Shown here: in pieces, positions 7,248-15,920 of the stretch
How the letters are laid out: the number at the start of each line of letters is the position of its first letter
Position numbering within the stretch: position 1 is the first letter of the stretch
Origin: Roseimarinus sp035271585
Lineage (GTDB): Bacteria > Bacteroidota > Bacteroidia > Bacteroidales > Prolixibacteraceae
NCBI GenBank assembly: GCA_035271585.1
Contig: DATERL010000098.1
Span: forward strand, 73,733 to 137,732
Length of the DNA stretch: 64,000 nt
Direction of reading: 5' to 3'
The notes under the pieces: model-generated
What the model saw: the letters and a program-made list of their open reading frames with translations, nothing else
What the model was told of the DNA's origin: nothing
Databases searched by the model: none
Position numbers and translations under genes: made by a program

Positions 7248-9512
7248 ATGAAAAGAAATATACTGATAATTCTGATCTTTGTCACTCAATTGGGATTTAC
7301 TCAAAATCACTCATCATATATTGTCGTCGACCAGTTTGGCTACCTTCCCAATATGGCGAAAATAGCCATGCTGAGAAATCCACAAATCGGTTACGATGCC
7401 GAACAGGTCTATGCGTCGGGCAATACCATTGCATTGGTTAATGCTTTTACCAACGAACAAGTTTTTACCGCCACGCCAACACCGTGGAAAAACGGAAATA
7501 CCGATGCCTCTTCGGGCGATAAAGTGTGGCATTTCGATTTTAGCACGCATACCGAAATTGGAAGCTATTACGTTCTCGATGTTGAAAACAACCTCAGGTC
7601 GTTTGAGTTTTTGATTTCGCCAGCAGTTTACAACGAAGTGCTAAAACATGCTGTTCGAACATTTTTTTACCAACGGGCCGGTCACGAAAAAGCAGCTCAA
7701 TATGCAGGCAGCGAATGGGCTGATGGCGCAAGTCATTTAGGAAAATTACAAGACAAAAACTGCCGATTATTTTCAAGCAAGGGCGATGCATCAACCGAAC
7801 GAAATGTGAGCGGCGGGTGGTACGATGCCGGCGACTATAACAAATACACCAATTGGACAGCCGATTATGTGGTAGAAATGATGTTGGCCTACCTTGAAAC
7901 ACCCGATGCCTGGGCTGATAATTACAACATCCCCGAATCGGGCAATGGAATACCCGACCTGATTGACGAAGCTAAATGGGGCAGCGACTATTTGTTAAAA
8001 CTACAGTTTGATGATGGGAGCATGATCAGTATTGTTGGATTATCGCACGCAAGCCCTCCGTCGTCGGCAAAAGGACAAAGCTTATACGGTTCGCCCAATA
8101 CCTCAGGAACATTAACATCAGCTGCAGCATTTGCAATCTGTTCAAAAGTATTTCGCTCATTGGGTATGGAAACTTATGCCGACACCTTACAAGAAGCCGC
8201 CATTAATGCTTGGAACTGGGCCGATGAAAACCCAAATGTAATTTTCAAAAATAACGACTCAGCATACGGTTCATCGGGATTGGGTGCTGGCCAACAAGAA
8301 ACCGACGATTATGGTAGGTTAACCAAAAAACTTAGGGCAGCTGCTTATCTTTTTGAAATTACTGGCCACCAGAAATACAAAAGCTATTTCGAATCGAATT
8401 ATTTAAAAGTAAACATGTTTGAATGGAAATTTGCTTTTCCTTTTCAGGGATCAAATCAAGACATGGTGCTTTACTATTCAAGTTTAGCCGGTGCTAGCGA
8501 ATCGGTTGCCAGCAACATAAAAAATGCCTATAAGAACGCCATGGTTAATGGCGACGACAACTTTAAGGCTATCGACAATATTAAAGACCCGTATTTAGCA
8601 CACATTAAAGATTACACATGGGGAAGCAATTCAATAAAATGTATTCAGGCGAATATGTTCTACAATATGATTACCCACCAAATTGATGAAAGCAAATTGA
8701 GCAATGCATTGGCTGCTTCGGCTGAGTACATTCATTACATACATGGCCGAAACCCTTTCAACATGACTTATCTTTCGAACATGTATTTGTATGGAGCTGA
8801 AAACTGCGTCAATGAGTTTTATCACTCGTGGTTTTGCGACGAAAGTCCAAAATGGGATCGGGTTGGAAAATCGCTATATGGCCCTGCACCCGGCTTTGTT
8901 CCTGGAGGCCCAAACCCATCGTACAACTGGGATGGATGCTGCCCCGATGGCTGCGGTTCTGCTTCGAATAACAAAAAATGCTATTCCGAATCAATTGAAC
9001 CACCCACAAAACAACCCGATCAAAAGTCGTACAAGGATTTCAACACCAATTGGCCACTCAACTCATGGAGTATTTCTGAAAATAGCTGCGGCTACCAGTT
9101 AGCCTACATCAGGCTTTTATCAAAATTTGCCAACATTGCTTACGATTGTAACGGCGATAAAAACGGCCAAGCAATAATAGATGTGTGCGGAAGGTGCGCC
9201 GGAGGTAATACCGGGAAACAGCCCGAAACCGATTCCACAAAATGCCAAGGTAATGTCGACGAAAACAGTATCAATCTGAAGTACATGTTAAACATCAATA
9301 TTTTCCCAAACCCAGTCGATAAAATGCTAAATATTCAACTTTTGCAAGCAGAAACATCACTTAGTATTTTTGATGTAAAGGGATTGCTCTGCTATAAAAC
9401 ATGCCTTGATAATAGCAACACTATAGACCTTTCAAGCCTTTTGTCGGGCTTGTATTTTTTAAAAATAGAAACCGACGAAGGCACTTATTCTCAAAGTATG
9501 ATTAAGCTATAA
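7248..9512 (+). CDS. GH9 endoglucanase with CelD-type N-terminal Ig domain and T9SS sorting domain
   Basis: This 754-residue secreted enzyme has a signal peptide (about 1-20) and an Ig-like CelD_N domain (about 22-125, with V-D-Q-F-G-Y). A GH9 catalytic domain follows (about 128-625). The W-Y-D-A-G-D-Y-N-K motif (191-199) carries the catalytic base aspartates. The H-G-R-N-P-F-N and P-G-G-P-N-P segments are present, and the acid Glu611 lies in S-E-N-S. A cysteine-rich D-C-N-G-D linker (about 633-666) leads to a T9SS type A sorting domain (about 683-754, starting F-P-N-P). It should hydrolyse beta-1,4-glucans such as cellulose or the glucan stretches of glucomannan and xyloglucan, outside the cell. 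Its stop overlaps the convergent trhA-like stop by six bases. Confidence 0.93.
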   Translation: MKRNILIILIFVTQLGFTQNHSSYIVVDQFGYLPNMAKIAMLRNPQIGYDAEQVYASGNTIALVNAFTNEQVFTATPTPWKNGNTDASSGDKVWHFDFSTHTEIGSYYVLDVENNLRSFEFLISPAVYNEVLKHAVRTFFYQRAGHEKAAQYAGSEWADGASHLGKLQDKNCRLFSSKGDASTERNVSGGWYDAGDYNKYTNWTADYVVEMMLAYLETPDAWADNYNIPESGNGIPDLIDEAKWGSDYLLKLQFDDGSMISIVGLSHASPPSSAKGQSLYGSPNTSGTLTSAAAFAICSKVFRSLGMETYADTLQEAAINAWNWADENPNVIFKNNDSAYGSSGLGAGQQETDDYGRLTKKLRAAAYLFEITGHQKYKSYFESNYLKVNMFEWKFAFPFQGSNQDMVLYYSSLAGASESVASNIKNAYKNAMVNGDDNFKAIDNIKDPYLAHIKDYTWGSNSIKCIQANMFYNMITHQIDESKLSNALAASAEYIHYIHGRNPFNMTYLSNMYLYGAENCVNEFYHSWFCDESPKWDRVGKSLYGPAPGFVPGGPNPSYNWDGCCPDGCGSASNNKKCYSESIEPPTKQPDQKSYKDFNTNWPLNSWSISENSCGYQLAYIRLLSKFANIAYDCNGDKNGQAIIDVCGRCAGGNTGKQPETDSTKCQGNVDENSINLKYMLNINIFPNPVDKMLNIQLLQAETSLSIFDVKGLLCYKTCLDNSNTIDLSSLLSGLYFLKIETDEGTYSQSMIKL

Positions 9513-10148
9513 CAAGAACCAAAAACCAAAAAAGTGACAAATTGTACCGCCTAAAATAAATAAATGAAAAACCCCGTGTAAATATGGTTTTGATCGCCAT
9601 AAATAGAAAAATGGAGACAAGGAGTAACTTAAACAACCAGCTAAAAGGAACCAAAGGGTTGCCGCCGGCGCATTACGAATAACCGGCACAATGGCTATGA
9701 TAATCACCCACCCCATTGCCATATAAAGTATGGTTGATAGCACCCTCATTTTCGAAGTATAGAACCACACTTTAAAAACAACCCCGGCAATGGCAAACCC
9801 CCATATAATACCAAATATAACCCAGCCAAAGGCACCGTGCAAGGTTATAAATGTAAGTGGAGTATAGGTGGCGGCAATGAGTATATAAATCGACGAATGG
9901 TCGAGTTTATTAAGTTTGTACTTTAATCGGGGGTTATAGGTTCCGTGAAAAAGGGTTGACGAGGTGTAGAGCAAAATCATGCCAAGTCCAAAAATACTGA
10001 ACGAAACAATGTGCCAAACTGTACCGAGCAGCGATGCCCTCACAACGAGTAAAACGGTAGCTGCAACGGCCAGGGCAATTCCTACACCATGCGAAATGCT
10101 ATTAAAAATTTCGTCGCCTTTAGTGCGACGCTGAAGTACTGTGTTCAT
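9507..10148 (-). CDS. trhA: Hemolysin III / PAQR-family membrane protein
   Basis: This 213-residue protein has about seven membrane segments and is a full-length member of the HlyIII/PAQR family. The conserved histidines expected for the membrane metal site are visible: S-H-G-V near residue 20, S-T-L-F-H-G near 68, L-D-H-S near 87 and a late G-V-F-H-L-F-I-L-G-G with I-C-H. In other bacteria these proteins affect membrane energetics and lipid homeostasis, and the hemolysin name is historical. It ends against the GH9 gene with overlapping stops. Upstream is the long inverted repeat at 10288-10438. Family assignment is firm; the gene symbol is by analogy. Confidence 0.88.
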   Translation of the reverse strand: MNTVLQRRTKGDEIFNSISHGVGIALAVAATVLLVVRASLLGTVWHIVSFSIFGLGMILLYTSSTLFHGTYNPRLKYKLNKLDHSSIYILIAATYTPLTFITLHGAFGWVIFGIIWGFAIAGVVFKVWFYTSKMRVLSTILYMAMGWVIIIAIVPVIRNAPAATLWFLLAGCLSYSLSPFFYLWRSKPYLHGVFHLFILGGTICHFFGFWFLL

Positions 10149-10281
10149 CGATTAAAAAAGTTTTTAAACGGCATTATAGCCTTATTTTACTTTCCATTTT
10201 TATTTTCAATCCCATAAAATGGGTTTTAAATTTTTCACTTTATTAGGCTTGTAGATAGTTTAAACGGTGCATTTCATTGTC

Positions 10282-10438
10282 AAAAAAGATAAGCGGTATG
10301 GTTAGTTATAGATTTCGAATCGCTATTCTATCAAAAAGTTACAACTACTTTTGATAATGACTAGAACACTCAAATTATCACTTAAGCAACAATTGACAAA
10401 ATCGAAATCAGCATAGTAAATTAACCATACCGCTTATC
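10282..10438 (-). repeat. Long inverted repeat, possible extended terminator or 3' RNA element
   Basis: GATAAGCGGTATGGTTA (10288-10304) recurs as its exact reverse complement at 10422-10438. The pairing continues to 20 bp with one G:T. Inside, GATTTCGA (10311-10318) pairs with TCGAAATC (10402-10409), and ATCAAAA/TTTTGAT (10330-10355) or TGATAAT/ATTATCA (10352-10380) form smaller stems. Read on the minus strand, it starts 14 bases after the stop of the outer-membrane protein gene and ends in six T. It fits an oversized terminator stem with a structured loop of about 110 bases. A small non-autonomous element is an alternative. Confidence 0.6.
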
Positions 10439-10452
10439 ATGAGCTGGTTTTA

Positions 10453-10941
10453 TTACCAAGTGTACCTAACACCAAGCGCAGCACCCCAACCTAAACCATG
10501 ATTATGCCCAATAAAATCGAACATTGGGCGAGCATCTAAGCTTAACAAAATTGGAGCACCTAATTCATTAAAATCGAACTCCAGACCTATTTGACCACCT
10601 AATCCAAGATTTATCCCGCTTGATTTATCATTATCATTATTCCAATTATAAAAACCTAAAGCAACACCAGGCCCCACATACCAATTTAAACCACTGGTTA
10701 TATTCCAATCCCATTGGTATGTACCTGAAATGAACATATCATTATAGTGTCTATATCCACGGAATCCTAGATCAAATTCGAAACGATTTGCTTCGCCCAT
10801 TCCGTGTTGATAAGAAATCTCTGCTCCATTTGAATTTCCATCACCTCCAAAACGAAGTCCAATAGCATGAGGATTAACTTGAGCATGAGAGTAAAAATTC
10901 ATTCCTAAAACAACAAATAAAATTGTTAATGTTTTTTTCAT
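10453..10941 (-). CDS. Small outer-membrane beta-barrel protein
   Basis: This 162-residue protein has a signal peptide cut after Ser-His-Ala. The rest is alternating aromatic and glycine-rich beta strands, ending in a terminal aromatic residue (Y-T-W) as expected for a BAM-inserted barrel. Its length suits an eight-stranded barrel of the OmpA/OmpX type without a peptidoglycan-binding domain. I cannot name a substrate or partner. It stands alone, with aroA upstream on the same strand at a distance of 189 bases. The unusual long inverted repeat lies directly after the stop. Confidence 0.78.
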   Translation of the reverse strand: MKKTLTILFVVLGMNFYSHAQVNPHAIGLRFGGDGNSNGAEISYQHGMGEANRFEFDLGFRGYRHYNDMFISGTYQWDWNITSGLNWYVGPGVALGFYNWNNDNDKSSGINLGLGGQIGLEFDFNELGAPILLSLDARPMFDFIGHNHGLGWGAALGVRYTW

Positions 10942-11130
10942 TTTATTAAAAATTAAAAACTCCTACTCTTATGGCTTTTCAGTTTCGCCCCGTTTTTCTG
11001 AGTGGTTACTGGTCTCCACTATGATATTTTAATTGTCATTCGACATTTTCACTAAGCATCGAAACAAATTTTAGCAACTCATGTTTTTCTGCTATATCGC
11101 TTCTTAAACTTGATGTTAACAGCTTAATAA

Positions 11131-12360
11131 CTAAAATAGTTTAAATCCAACCTTCTTTAAATCACTCCAAAAACCGGGATACGATTTGGTAACCACTTTG
11201 GGGTCGTTAATTATAATTGATCGGTTTACCAGCGCAACCGGGGCAAAAGCCAAGGCCATGCGGTGATCGTGATAAGTATCGATGGTAACGCAACTGTTGA
11301 ACATGGCCTCGTCTAAAGTGCCGTTCCAGGCCAATTCGCCGTCGCAAGGTTCATACAATTCGGCACCCAATTTTGCCAACTCGGTAATGAGGGCATTAAT
11401 GCGATCGGTTTCTTTTATCTTCAAAGTTTCGAGACCCGAAAAATGAAAGGGCACTCCTTTACATACACACATTACAGCAAAGGTTTGGGCAATGTCGGGG
11501 TTCTCCACAAAATTTTGGACATACTTTTCGGGTAGTGAAACCTGCTTTTTGCTTAGCCTTAGTGAATCACCTTCTTGAGTTGATACAATTCCAAACCGTT
11601 CGAACCAAAGAGCTTGAGCGCAATCGCCCTGAGGGCTGTCAAGTTGTAACCCTTTGAGCAAAATATCGGCTTCGCTGGCCAGTACCGCCATTTGGTACCA
11701 ATACGATGCGCCACTCCAGTCGGCCTCAACCGAGTATGGAATTGTTTGGTAGGCCTGCGCTTCAATGGTAATAATATTTCCTTCCCACTTGTGTTGAATT
11801 CCAAATTGGGACATCAGTTTTAACGTTAACTCAATGTACGATGCCGAAGTTATTTTGTTGGTAAGGGTAAGTTCCAGTCCGCCCTCAATGGTGGGAGCAA
11901 TCATCAATAATGCCGATATGTACTGACTGCTGATGCTACCGTCAAGCTCCAATTTGCCCCCCTTGAGGTTAGAACCCCAAATGCGCAAAGGTGGATAACC
12001 TTCGTTATTAATGTATTCGATTTTAGCTCCAAGTTGGTTCAGCGCATCAACCAATATTTTAATGGGGCGCTGTTGCATACGTTCGCTACCGGTTATTTCC
12101 CATTTGCCCACAATTTTTGAAAGAAAAGCTGTGAGAAAACGCATGGCCGTGCCTGCATGACCTACGTCAAAATGATCGGCGTTCGAGTTAAGCGCCTGTT
12201 GCAATACGCGGGTATCGTCGCTATTGCTCAGGTTTTGTGCAGGAAACGAACTGTTGGCCAAGGCATTAATTATTAACACACGATTACTGATACTTTTAGA
12301 AGTAGGTAAAGTGATTTCGCCTTTTAGCGATTTTGTGATCGATTTAATGGTGTATTTCAT
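11131..12360 (-). CDS. aroA: 3-phosphoshikimate 1-carboxyvinyltransferase (EPSP synthase)
   Basis: This 409-residue cytoplasmic enzyme joins phosphoenolpyruvate to shikimate-3-phosphate in aromatic amino acid synthesis. Visible signatures are L-P-T-S-K-S-I-S-N-R near residue 18, G-H-A-G-T-A-M-R-F near 68, K-E-T-D-R-I, and Y-H-D-H-R-M with Asp365. The length is slightly short of the usual 420-430 but complete. In the A-G-T-A-M-R motif the residue after Arg is Phe where the Escherichia coli enzyme has Pro101, so the active-site edge differs from the classic class I type. It lies 64 bases downstream of aroB on the same strand, so the two form a shikimate pair. Confidence 0.96.
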   Translation of the reverse strand: MKYTIKSITKSLKGEITLPTSKSISNRVLIINALANSSFPAQNLSNSDDTRVLQQALNSNADHFDVGHAGTAMRFLTAFLSKIVGKWEITGSERMQQRPIKILVDALNQLGAKIEYINNEGYPPLRIWGSNLKGGKLELDGSISSQYISALLMIAPTIEGGLELTLTNKITSASYIELTLKLMSQFGIQHKWEGNIITIEAQAYQTIPYSVEADWSGASYWYQMAVLASEADILLKGLQLDSPQGDCAQALWFERFGIVSTQEGDSLRLSKKQVSLPEKYVQNFVENPDIAQTFAVMCVCKGVPFHFSGLETLKIKETDRINALITELAKLGAELYEPCDGELAWNGTLDEAMFNSCVTIDTYHDHRMALAFAPVALVNRSIIINDPKVVTKSYPGFWSDLKKVGFKLF

Positions 12361-12424
12361 CTTTAAATATGCTTTTTATGTACCAGATTTTATAACAAAG
12401 AAAAGAATTTGTTTAGGACAAATA

Positions 12425-13489
12425 TTACAAGCTCCTATAATAATCCAATGCCTCAACAATAAGTTCTTTTTCGCAGTTGATATTGATTTCAACTTGGCCA
12501 ATTTCAGGAATTAATGAAAAATTGATACGTCCGGCTTCGTTCTTTTTATCCTTGGTCATTTTGGTGTACAAGGTTTCGTAATCGTTTTTTTCAATGCTAA
12601 ACATCCCGTAAATATCGATTATCCATTTCGAAATTTGGTTAGTTTGATCCATGGGGAAGCCTACTTTTTTGGCCGACAGGTACAATTCAACAATTAAACC
12701 ATAAGCCACGGCGTAACCATGGAGAATAGGCCGCTCCTGATGCAGTGCCATGCTTTCAAAAGCATGTCCGGCAGTGTGTCCAAGGTTAAGCGCTTTGCGT
12801 ATATTCTTTTCGGTAGGATCGTTCACCACAAAGTACTCCTTAATGGCTACCGAACGAGCAATCATTCCGTTTAATATTTCATAATCGATGTTGTTGAAGT
12901 CGAAAGCCAGACATTCATCCCAATGTGCTTTGCTGTGAATGAGTCCGTGCTTTAGCATTTCGGCATAACCCGAAAGAAAATTGGCTTTATCGATGGTTTT
13001 CAAAAACTGGCTAGCAATTATTACCGTGCGAGGCTGGTTAAAAACACCAATTTCGTTTTTGAGGCCATTAAAGTTGATGCCGGTTTTCCCCCCAACCGAG
13101 GCATCGACCTGCGAAAGTAGCGTGGTGGGCACGTTCACAAAATGCAATCCACGCTTGAAACACGATGCTGCAAAACCACAAAGGTCGCTCAACATACCGC
13201 CACCCAAGTTTATGAGCAAGGACTTACGATCAGCATCGTTTTTTTCCAAAAAATTCCAAACAGCCACAACCGATTCAAGGCTTTTGTGTTCTTCTCCGCT
13301 TTGGATTACCAAAAAAGGGATGTTTTTAAAAAAGTCGAATTGTTTTAATTTGGGCAAGCAGAACTCACGAGTATGCTCGTCAACCACCACATAAACCTTA
13401 CCTTTGGGATACTGCCCAACTATTTGGCCAAGCTCTTTTTCAAGATTATTGCTAACCCTTATATCGTTTTTGAATTCAGTAATGCTCAT
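12425..13489 (-). CDS. aroB: 3-dehydroquinate synthase
   Basis: This 354-residue cytoplasmic enzyme converts DAHP to 3-dehydroquinate using NAD and a divalent metal. The NAD-binding G-G-G-M-L-S-D segment, the V-P-T-T-L-L-S-Q-V-D-A-S-V-G-G-K-T-G-I-N block and the metal-binding G-H-T-A-G-H-A-F-E block are all intact. Length is typical. It is the first gene of an aroB-aroA pair. A minus-7 element (CAAATTTA on the plus strand at 13510-13517) sits about 20 bases upstream of the ATG, giving a very short leader. Confidence 0.96.
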   Translation of the reverse strand: MSITEFKNDIRVSNNLEKELGQIVGQYPKGKVYVVVDEHTREFCLPKLKQFDFFKNIPFLVIQSGEEHKSLESVVAVWNFLEKNDADRKSLLINLGGGMLSDLCGFAASCFKRGLHFVNVPTTLLSQVDASVGGKTGINFNGLKNEIGVFNQPRTVIIASQFLKTIDKANFLSGYAEMLKHGLIHSKAHWDECLAFDFNNIDYEILNGMIARSVAIKEYFVVNDPTEKNIRKALNLGHTAGHAFESMALHQERPILHGYAVAYGLIVELYLSAKKVGFPMDQTNQISKWIIDIYGMFSIEKNDYETLYTKMTKDKKNEAGRINFSLIPEIGQVEININCEKELIVEALDYYRSL

Positions 13490-13509
13490 TTTGCTTATAT
13501 TTAGAGGGT

Positions 13510-13517
13510 CAAATTTA
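13510..13517 (-). promoter_or_regulatory. Minus-7 element of aroB
   Basis: The minus strand reads TAAATTTG, an exact TAnnTTTG match 21 bases before the aroB start. I see no clear TTTG at the minus-33 position. Confidence 0.4.
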
Positions 13518-13554
13518 CAACATTTTGTTACTTTGTTAAAATTAAACTTTTACC

Positions 13555-14046
13555 ATGACCAATAACATAAACATAAATTTCATTTTTCAGTTCAACAATA
13601 AAAAACGTTCCGACAATTTCTTTGTTCTTTTTATTGTTAGTTTCATCGTATTTTTAGGCCTGGCTTTTTACTTTGTAGCTACCAATAAAACCTGGGAACT
13701 CATTGTAGATATTGTAATTGCTGTAAGTTATTTTGCACTTATGACCCAAGTAAGGCCTTCGTTTTTTGAGATGCTGGTTACCGATGAACAAATTCAGGTT
13801 AATTTTTACACCCTATTTACCGTAGCCCGCAATTACCAATCGGTTGAAATGAAACTTTATCAGTTGAAGGATTTTCAGATAATAAGCAAAGCGGGAGGAT
13901 TGAGAAAAGAATTAATCCTTTCGGTTGAATCGCGTTTTGGTCTGGCCGATTATCCTCCGGTTTCGGTCTCAATTGTCAACAAAACTGAAATTGAAAGAAT
14001 AAAAAAAGTATTAAATCAGATTCTCGAAAATAATAAACGAATGTAA
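13555..14046 (+). CDS. Small membrane protein with a PH-like soluble tail
   Basis: This 163-residue protein has two closely spaced membrane segments (about 23-41 and 47-64), followed by a soluble beta-rich tail (about 70-160). The topology and size resemble bacterial PH-domain membrane proteins. I do not recognise a named family and propose no function. It is divergent from aroB, with 65 bases between the starts. No neighbour gives a functional hint. Confidence 0.7.
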   Translation: MTNNININFIFQFNNKKRSDNFFVLFIVSFIVFLGLAFYFVATNKTWELIVDIVIAVSYFALMTQVRPSFFEMLVTDEQIQVNFYTLFTVARNYQSVEMKLYQLKDFQIISKAGGLRKELILSVESRFGLADYPPVSVSIVNKTEIERIKKVLNQILENNKRM

Positions 14047-14229
14047 ATACTCAATAGATTATTAGATATCTGGATTAAAAACAGAACAAACTGATAGTGA
14101 GTCAGATAAAAATATTGCAAATAAAATACAATACGCTGATTATCAAAATTGAATAAAAATATAACGAACTATTAAAAACAGGGCTCACACTAAATGTATT
14201 AAATACCCCAAAAACGTAAATTATAAAAA

Positions 14230-15357
14230 ATGCCCTCTCCCCTCAAATATCAAATTGGCTTATCGCTTTTTCCCCGTATTGGGGCAATAAATGCACGCAG
14301 ACTAGTAGCTTATCTGGGCAGTGTGAATGCGGTATTCGAAGCCTCAAAAAATGATTTAAAAGAAATACCAGGCATTGGCAAAAGCCTGATAAAAACATTA
14401 GTTGAACAACGTGATGTGGTGCTCAAACATGCCGAAAAAGAAATTGATTTCATCACAAAATACAAACTCAAAAGCTATTTCTATCTCGACAAAGAATACC
14501 CACGTCGCTTGGCACAATGCGAAGATGCGCCGGTTATCATGTACATGAAAGGCGATGTGGATTTGAATTTTCAAAGAATAATTAGTGTGGTAGGAACGCG
14601 CAATGCCACAGAAAACGGCCGTGAACTAACCAACGAACTGATTGAAGGGGTAGCAAAATGTGGTATTGAGGTAATGATAGTGAGCGGCTTAGCTTTTGGA
14701 ATTGATATTATTGCCCATAAAGCCGCACTAAAAACGGGCTTGCCAACTTTGGGCGTTGTAGGCCATGGTCTCGACAAAATGTACCCTGCCACCCATGCCG
14801 CATTTGCCAAAGAAATGCTGGCCAATAAAGGAGGATTACTTTCTGATTTTCCTTCGGAGAGCAAAATCGACCCTGGCAATTTTTTACGGCGCAACCGAAT
14901 TATTGCCGGCTTGGCCGATTGCACTATTGTTGTTGAATCGGCCGAAAAAGGAGGTGCACTAGTGACCGCCGATATTGCCAACTCATACAACCGCGATGTG
15001 TTTGCTTACCCTGGTCGCCCCTCCGATCAATATTCGAAAGGTTGCAACGGCCTAATTAAAAACAACAAAGCCGCTTTGATCGAAAGCGCCGATGACCTGA
15101 TTGCCTTTATGGGTTGGGAAGTAAATAAAACGCCTGTTCAACAGCCTTTGCTGATTGAATTGAGCGATGATGAGAAAATGATTATAAAAGTGCTGCAACA
15201 AAACGAAATATCAACCACCGACCTTATTTCGCAAAAAGTAAACCTACCGGTACAAAGAATTAATTCGATATTGCTTGGGTTAGAATTCCAAGGCATATTG
15301 AAATCGCTGCCTGGTAACCGTTTCAAAATGATCGTTAATATTGGTCTATCAACTTAA
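14230..15357 (+). CDS. dprA: DNA-processing protein DprA
   Basis: This 375-residue cytoplasmic protein binds single-stranded DNA and loads RecA during natural transformation. It has an N-terminal helix-hairpin-helix region (about 1-75) and a Rossmann-like core: G-T-R-N-A-T, S-G-L-A-F-G-I-D, G-H-G-L-D-K-M-Y-P and the R-R-N-R-I-I-A-G-L block. A C-terminal winged-helix segment lies at about 310-372. Length and domain order are canonical. It stands as a single gene and faces the DUF302 gene 20 bases away. Presence of dprA alone does not prove competence, since most bacteria carry it. Confidence 0.96.
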   Translation: MPSPLKYQIGLSLFPRIGAINARRLVAYLGSVNAVFEASKNDLKEIPGIGKSLIKTLVEQRDVVLKHAEKEIDFITKYKLKSYFYLDKEYPRRLAQCEDAPVIMYMKGDVDLNFQRIISVVGTRNATENGRELTNELIEGVAKCGIEVMIVSGLAFGIDIIAHKAALKTGLPTLGVVGHGLDKMYPATHAAFAKEMLANKGGLLSDFPSESKIDPGNFLRRNRIIAGLADCTIVVESAEKGGALVTADIANSYNRDVFAYPGRPSDQYSKGCNGLIKNNKAALIESADDLIAFMGWEVNKTPVQQPLLIELSDDEKMIIKVLQQNEISTTDLISQKVNLPVQRINSILLGLEFQGILKSLPGNRFKMIVNIGLST

Positions 15358-15377
15358 AGATCTCCACTAATTGCTTT

Positions 15378-15767
15378 TTACAGACTCTCAATTACTTGAT
15401 TAAGGCGCTTGTATATTTCCATTGCAAAATCTTCGATGCCGTCGACACCTAATGGTTTCATTACAACAAGCGGGTTAACAGCAAAAACTTCGATATCGGT
15501 TTCATTTTTTTGCTGAATGCAAACGTTACAGGGTAGCATTACACCAATTTTGTCGTCGCTTTGCAGTGCTTCGTGTGCAAAAGCGGGATGGCAAGCTCCC
15601 AATATTTTATAGGGTCTGAAATCGACGCCAAGTTTATTTTTAAAGATTGTTTTAACATCAATTTCGGTAATAACACCAAAACCTTGTTCTTTCAATAAAT
15701 TGCTTACTCTTGCTTCAACTTCACTAAATGAAGTGTTTCGAACGATATTAGAGATATAATAATTCAT
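15378..15767 (-). CDS. DUF302 domain protein
   Basis: This 129-residue protein fills a single DUF302 domain: an alpha/beta fold with a Y-K-I-L-G-A-C-H-P segment near residue 60 and M-L-P-C-N-V near 80. There is no signal peptide. Its molecular function is unknown. The two cysteines Cys59 and Cys80 could form a redox or metal site, which is inference. A TATATTTG minus-7 element lies upstream at 15811-15818. It converges with dprA. Confidence 0.85.
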   Translation of the reverse strand: MNYYISNIVRNTSFSEVEARVSNLLKEQGFGVITEIDVKTIFKNKLGVDFRPYKILGACHPAFAHEALQSDDKIGVMLPCNVCIQQKNETDIEVFAVNPLVVMKPLGVDGIEDFAMEIYKRLNQVIESL

Positions 15768-15810
15768 GATAATTTTTATTTTGAGACATTTAAAACAACA
15801 TCAAATTCAA

Positions 15811-15818
15811 CAAATATA
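15811..15818 (-). promoter_or_regulatory. Minus-7 element of the DUF302 gene
   Basis: The minus strand reads TATATTTG, an exact consensus match about 44 bases upstream of the start codon. The minus-33 element is not obvious. Confidence 0.4.
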
Positions 15819-15920
15819 CGGGAGCAAAACTATTGAATATTGGAGACGTTATCTGTAATAAATATCACAAAGAAGTTTGAAGTATTAAGAAACCCATAAG
15901 CAGGTTTGAACAGCGGCTTG

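Noticed and set aside
7314..9102. Several 60-100-codon frames inside the GH9 gene on both strands
   Set aside because: They are shadows of the GH9 reading frame with no family match or independent start signals.
10288..10438. A miniature transposable element
   Set aside because: The arms fit, but I see no clear target-site duplication and no second copy in this window, and the position right after a stop with a T run fits a transcript end better. Kept only as an alternative.
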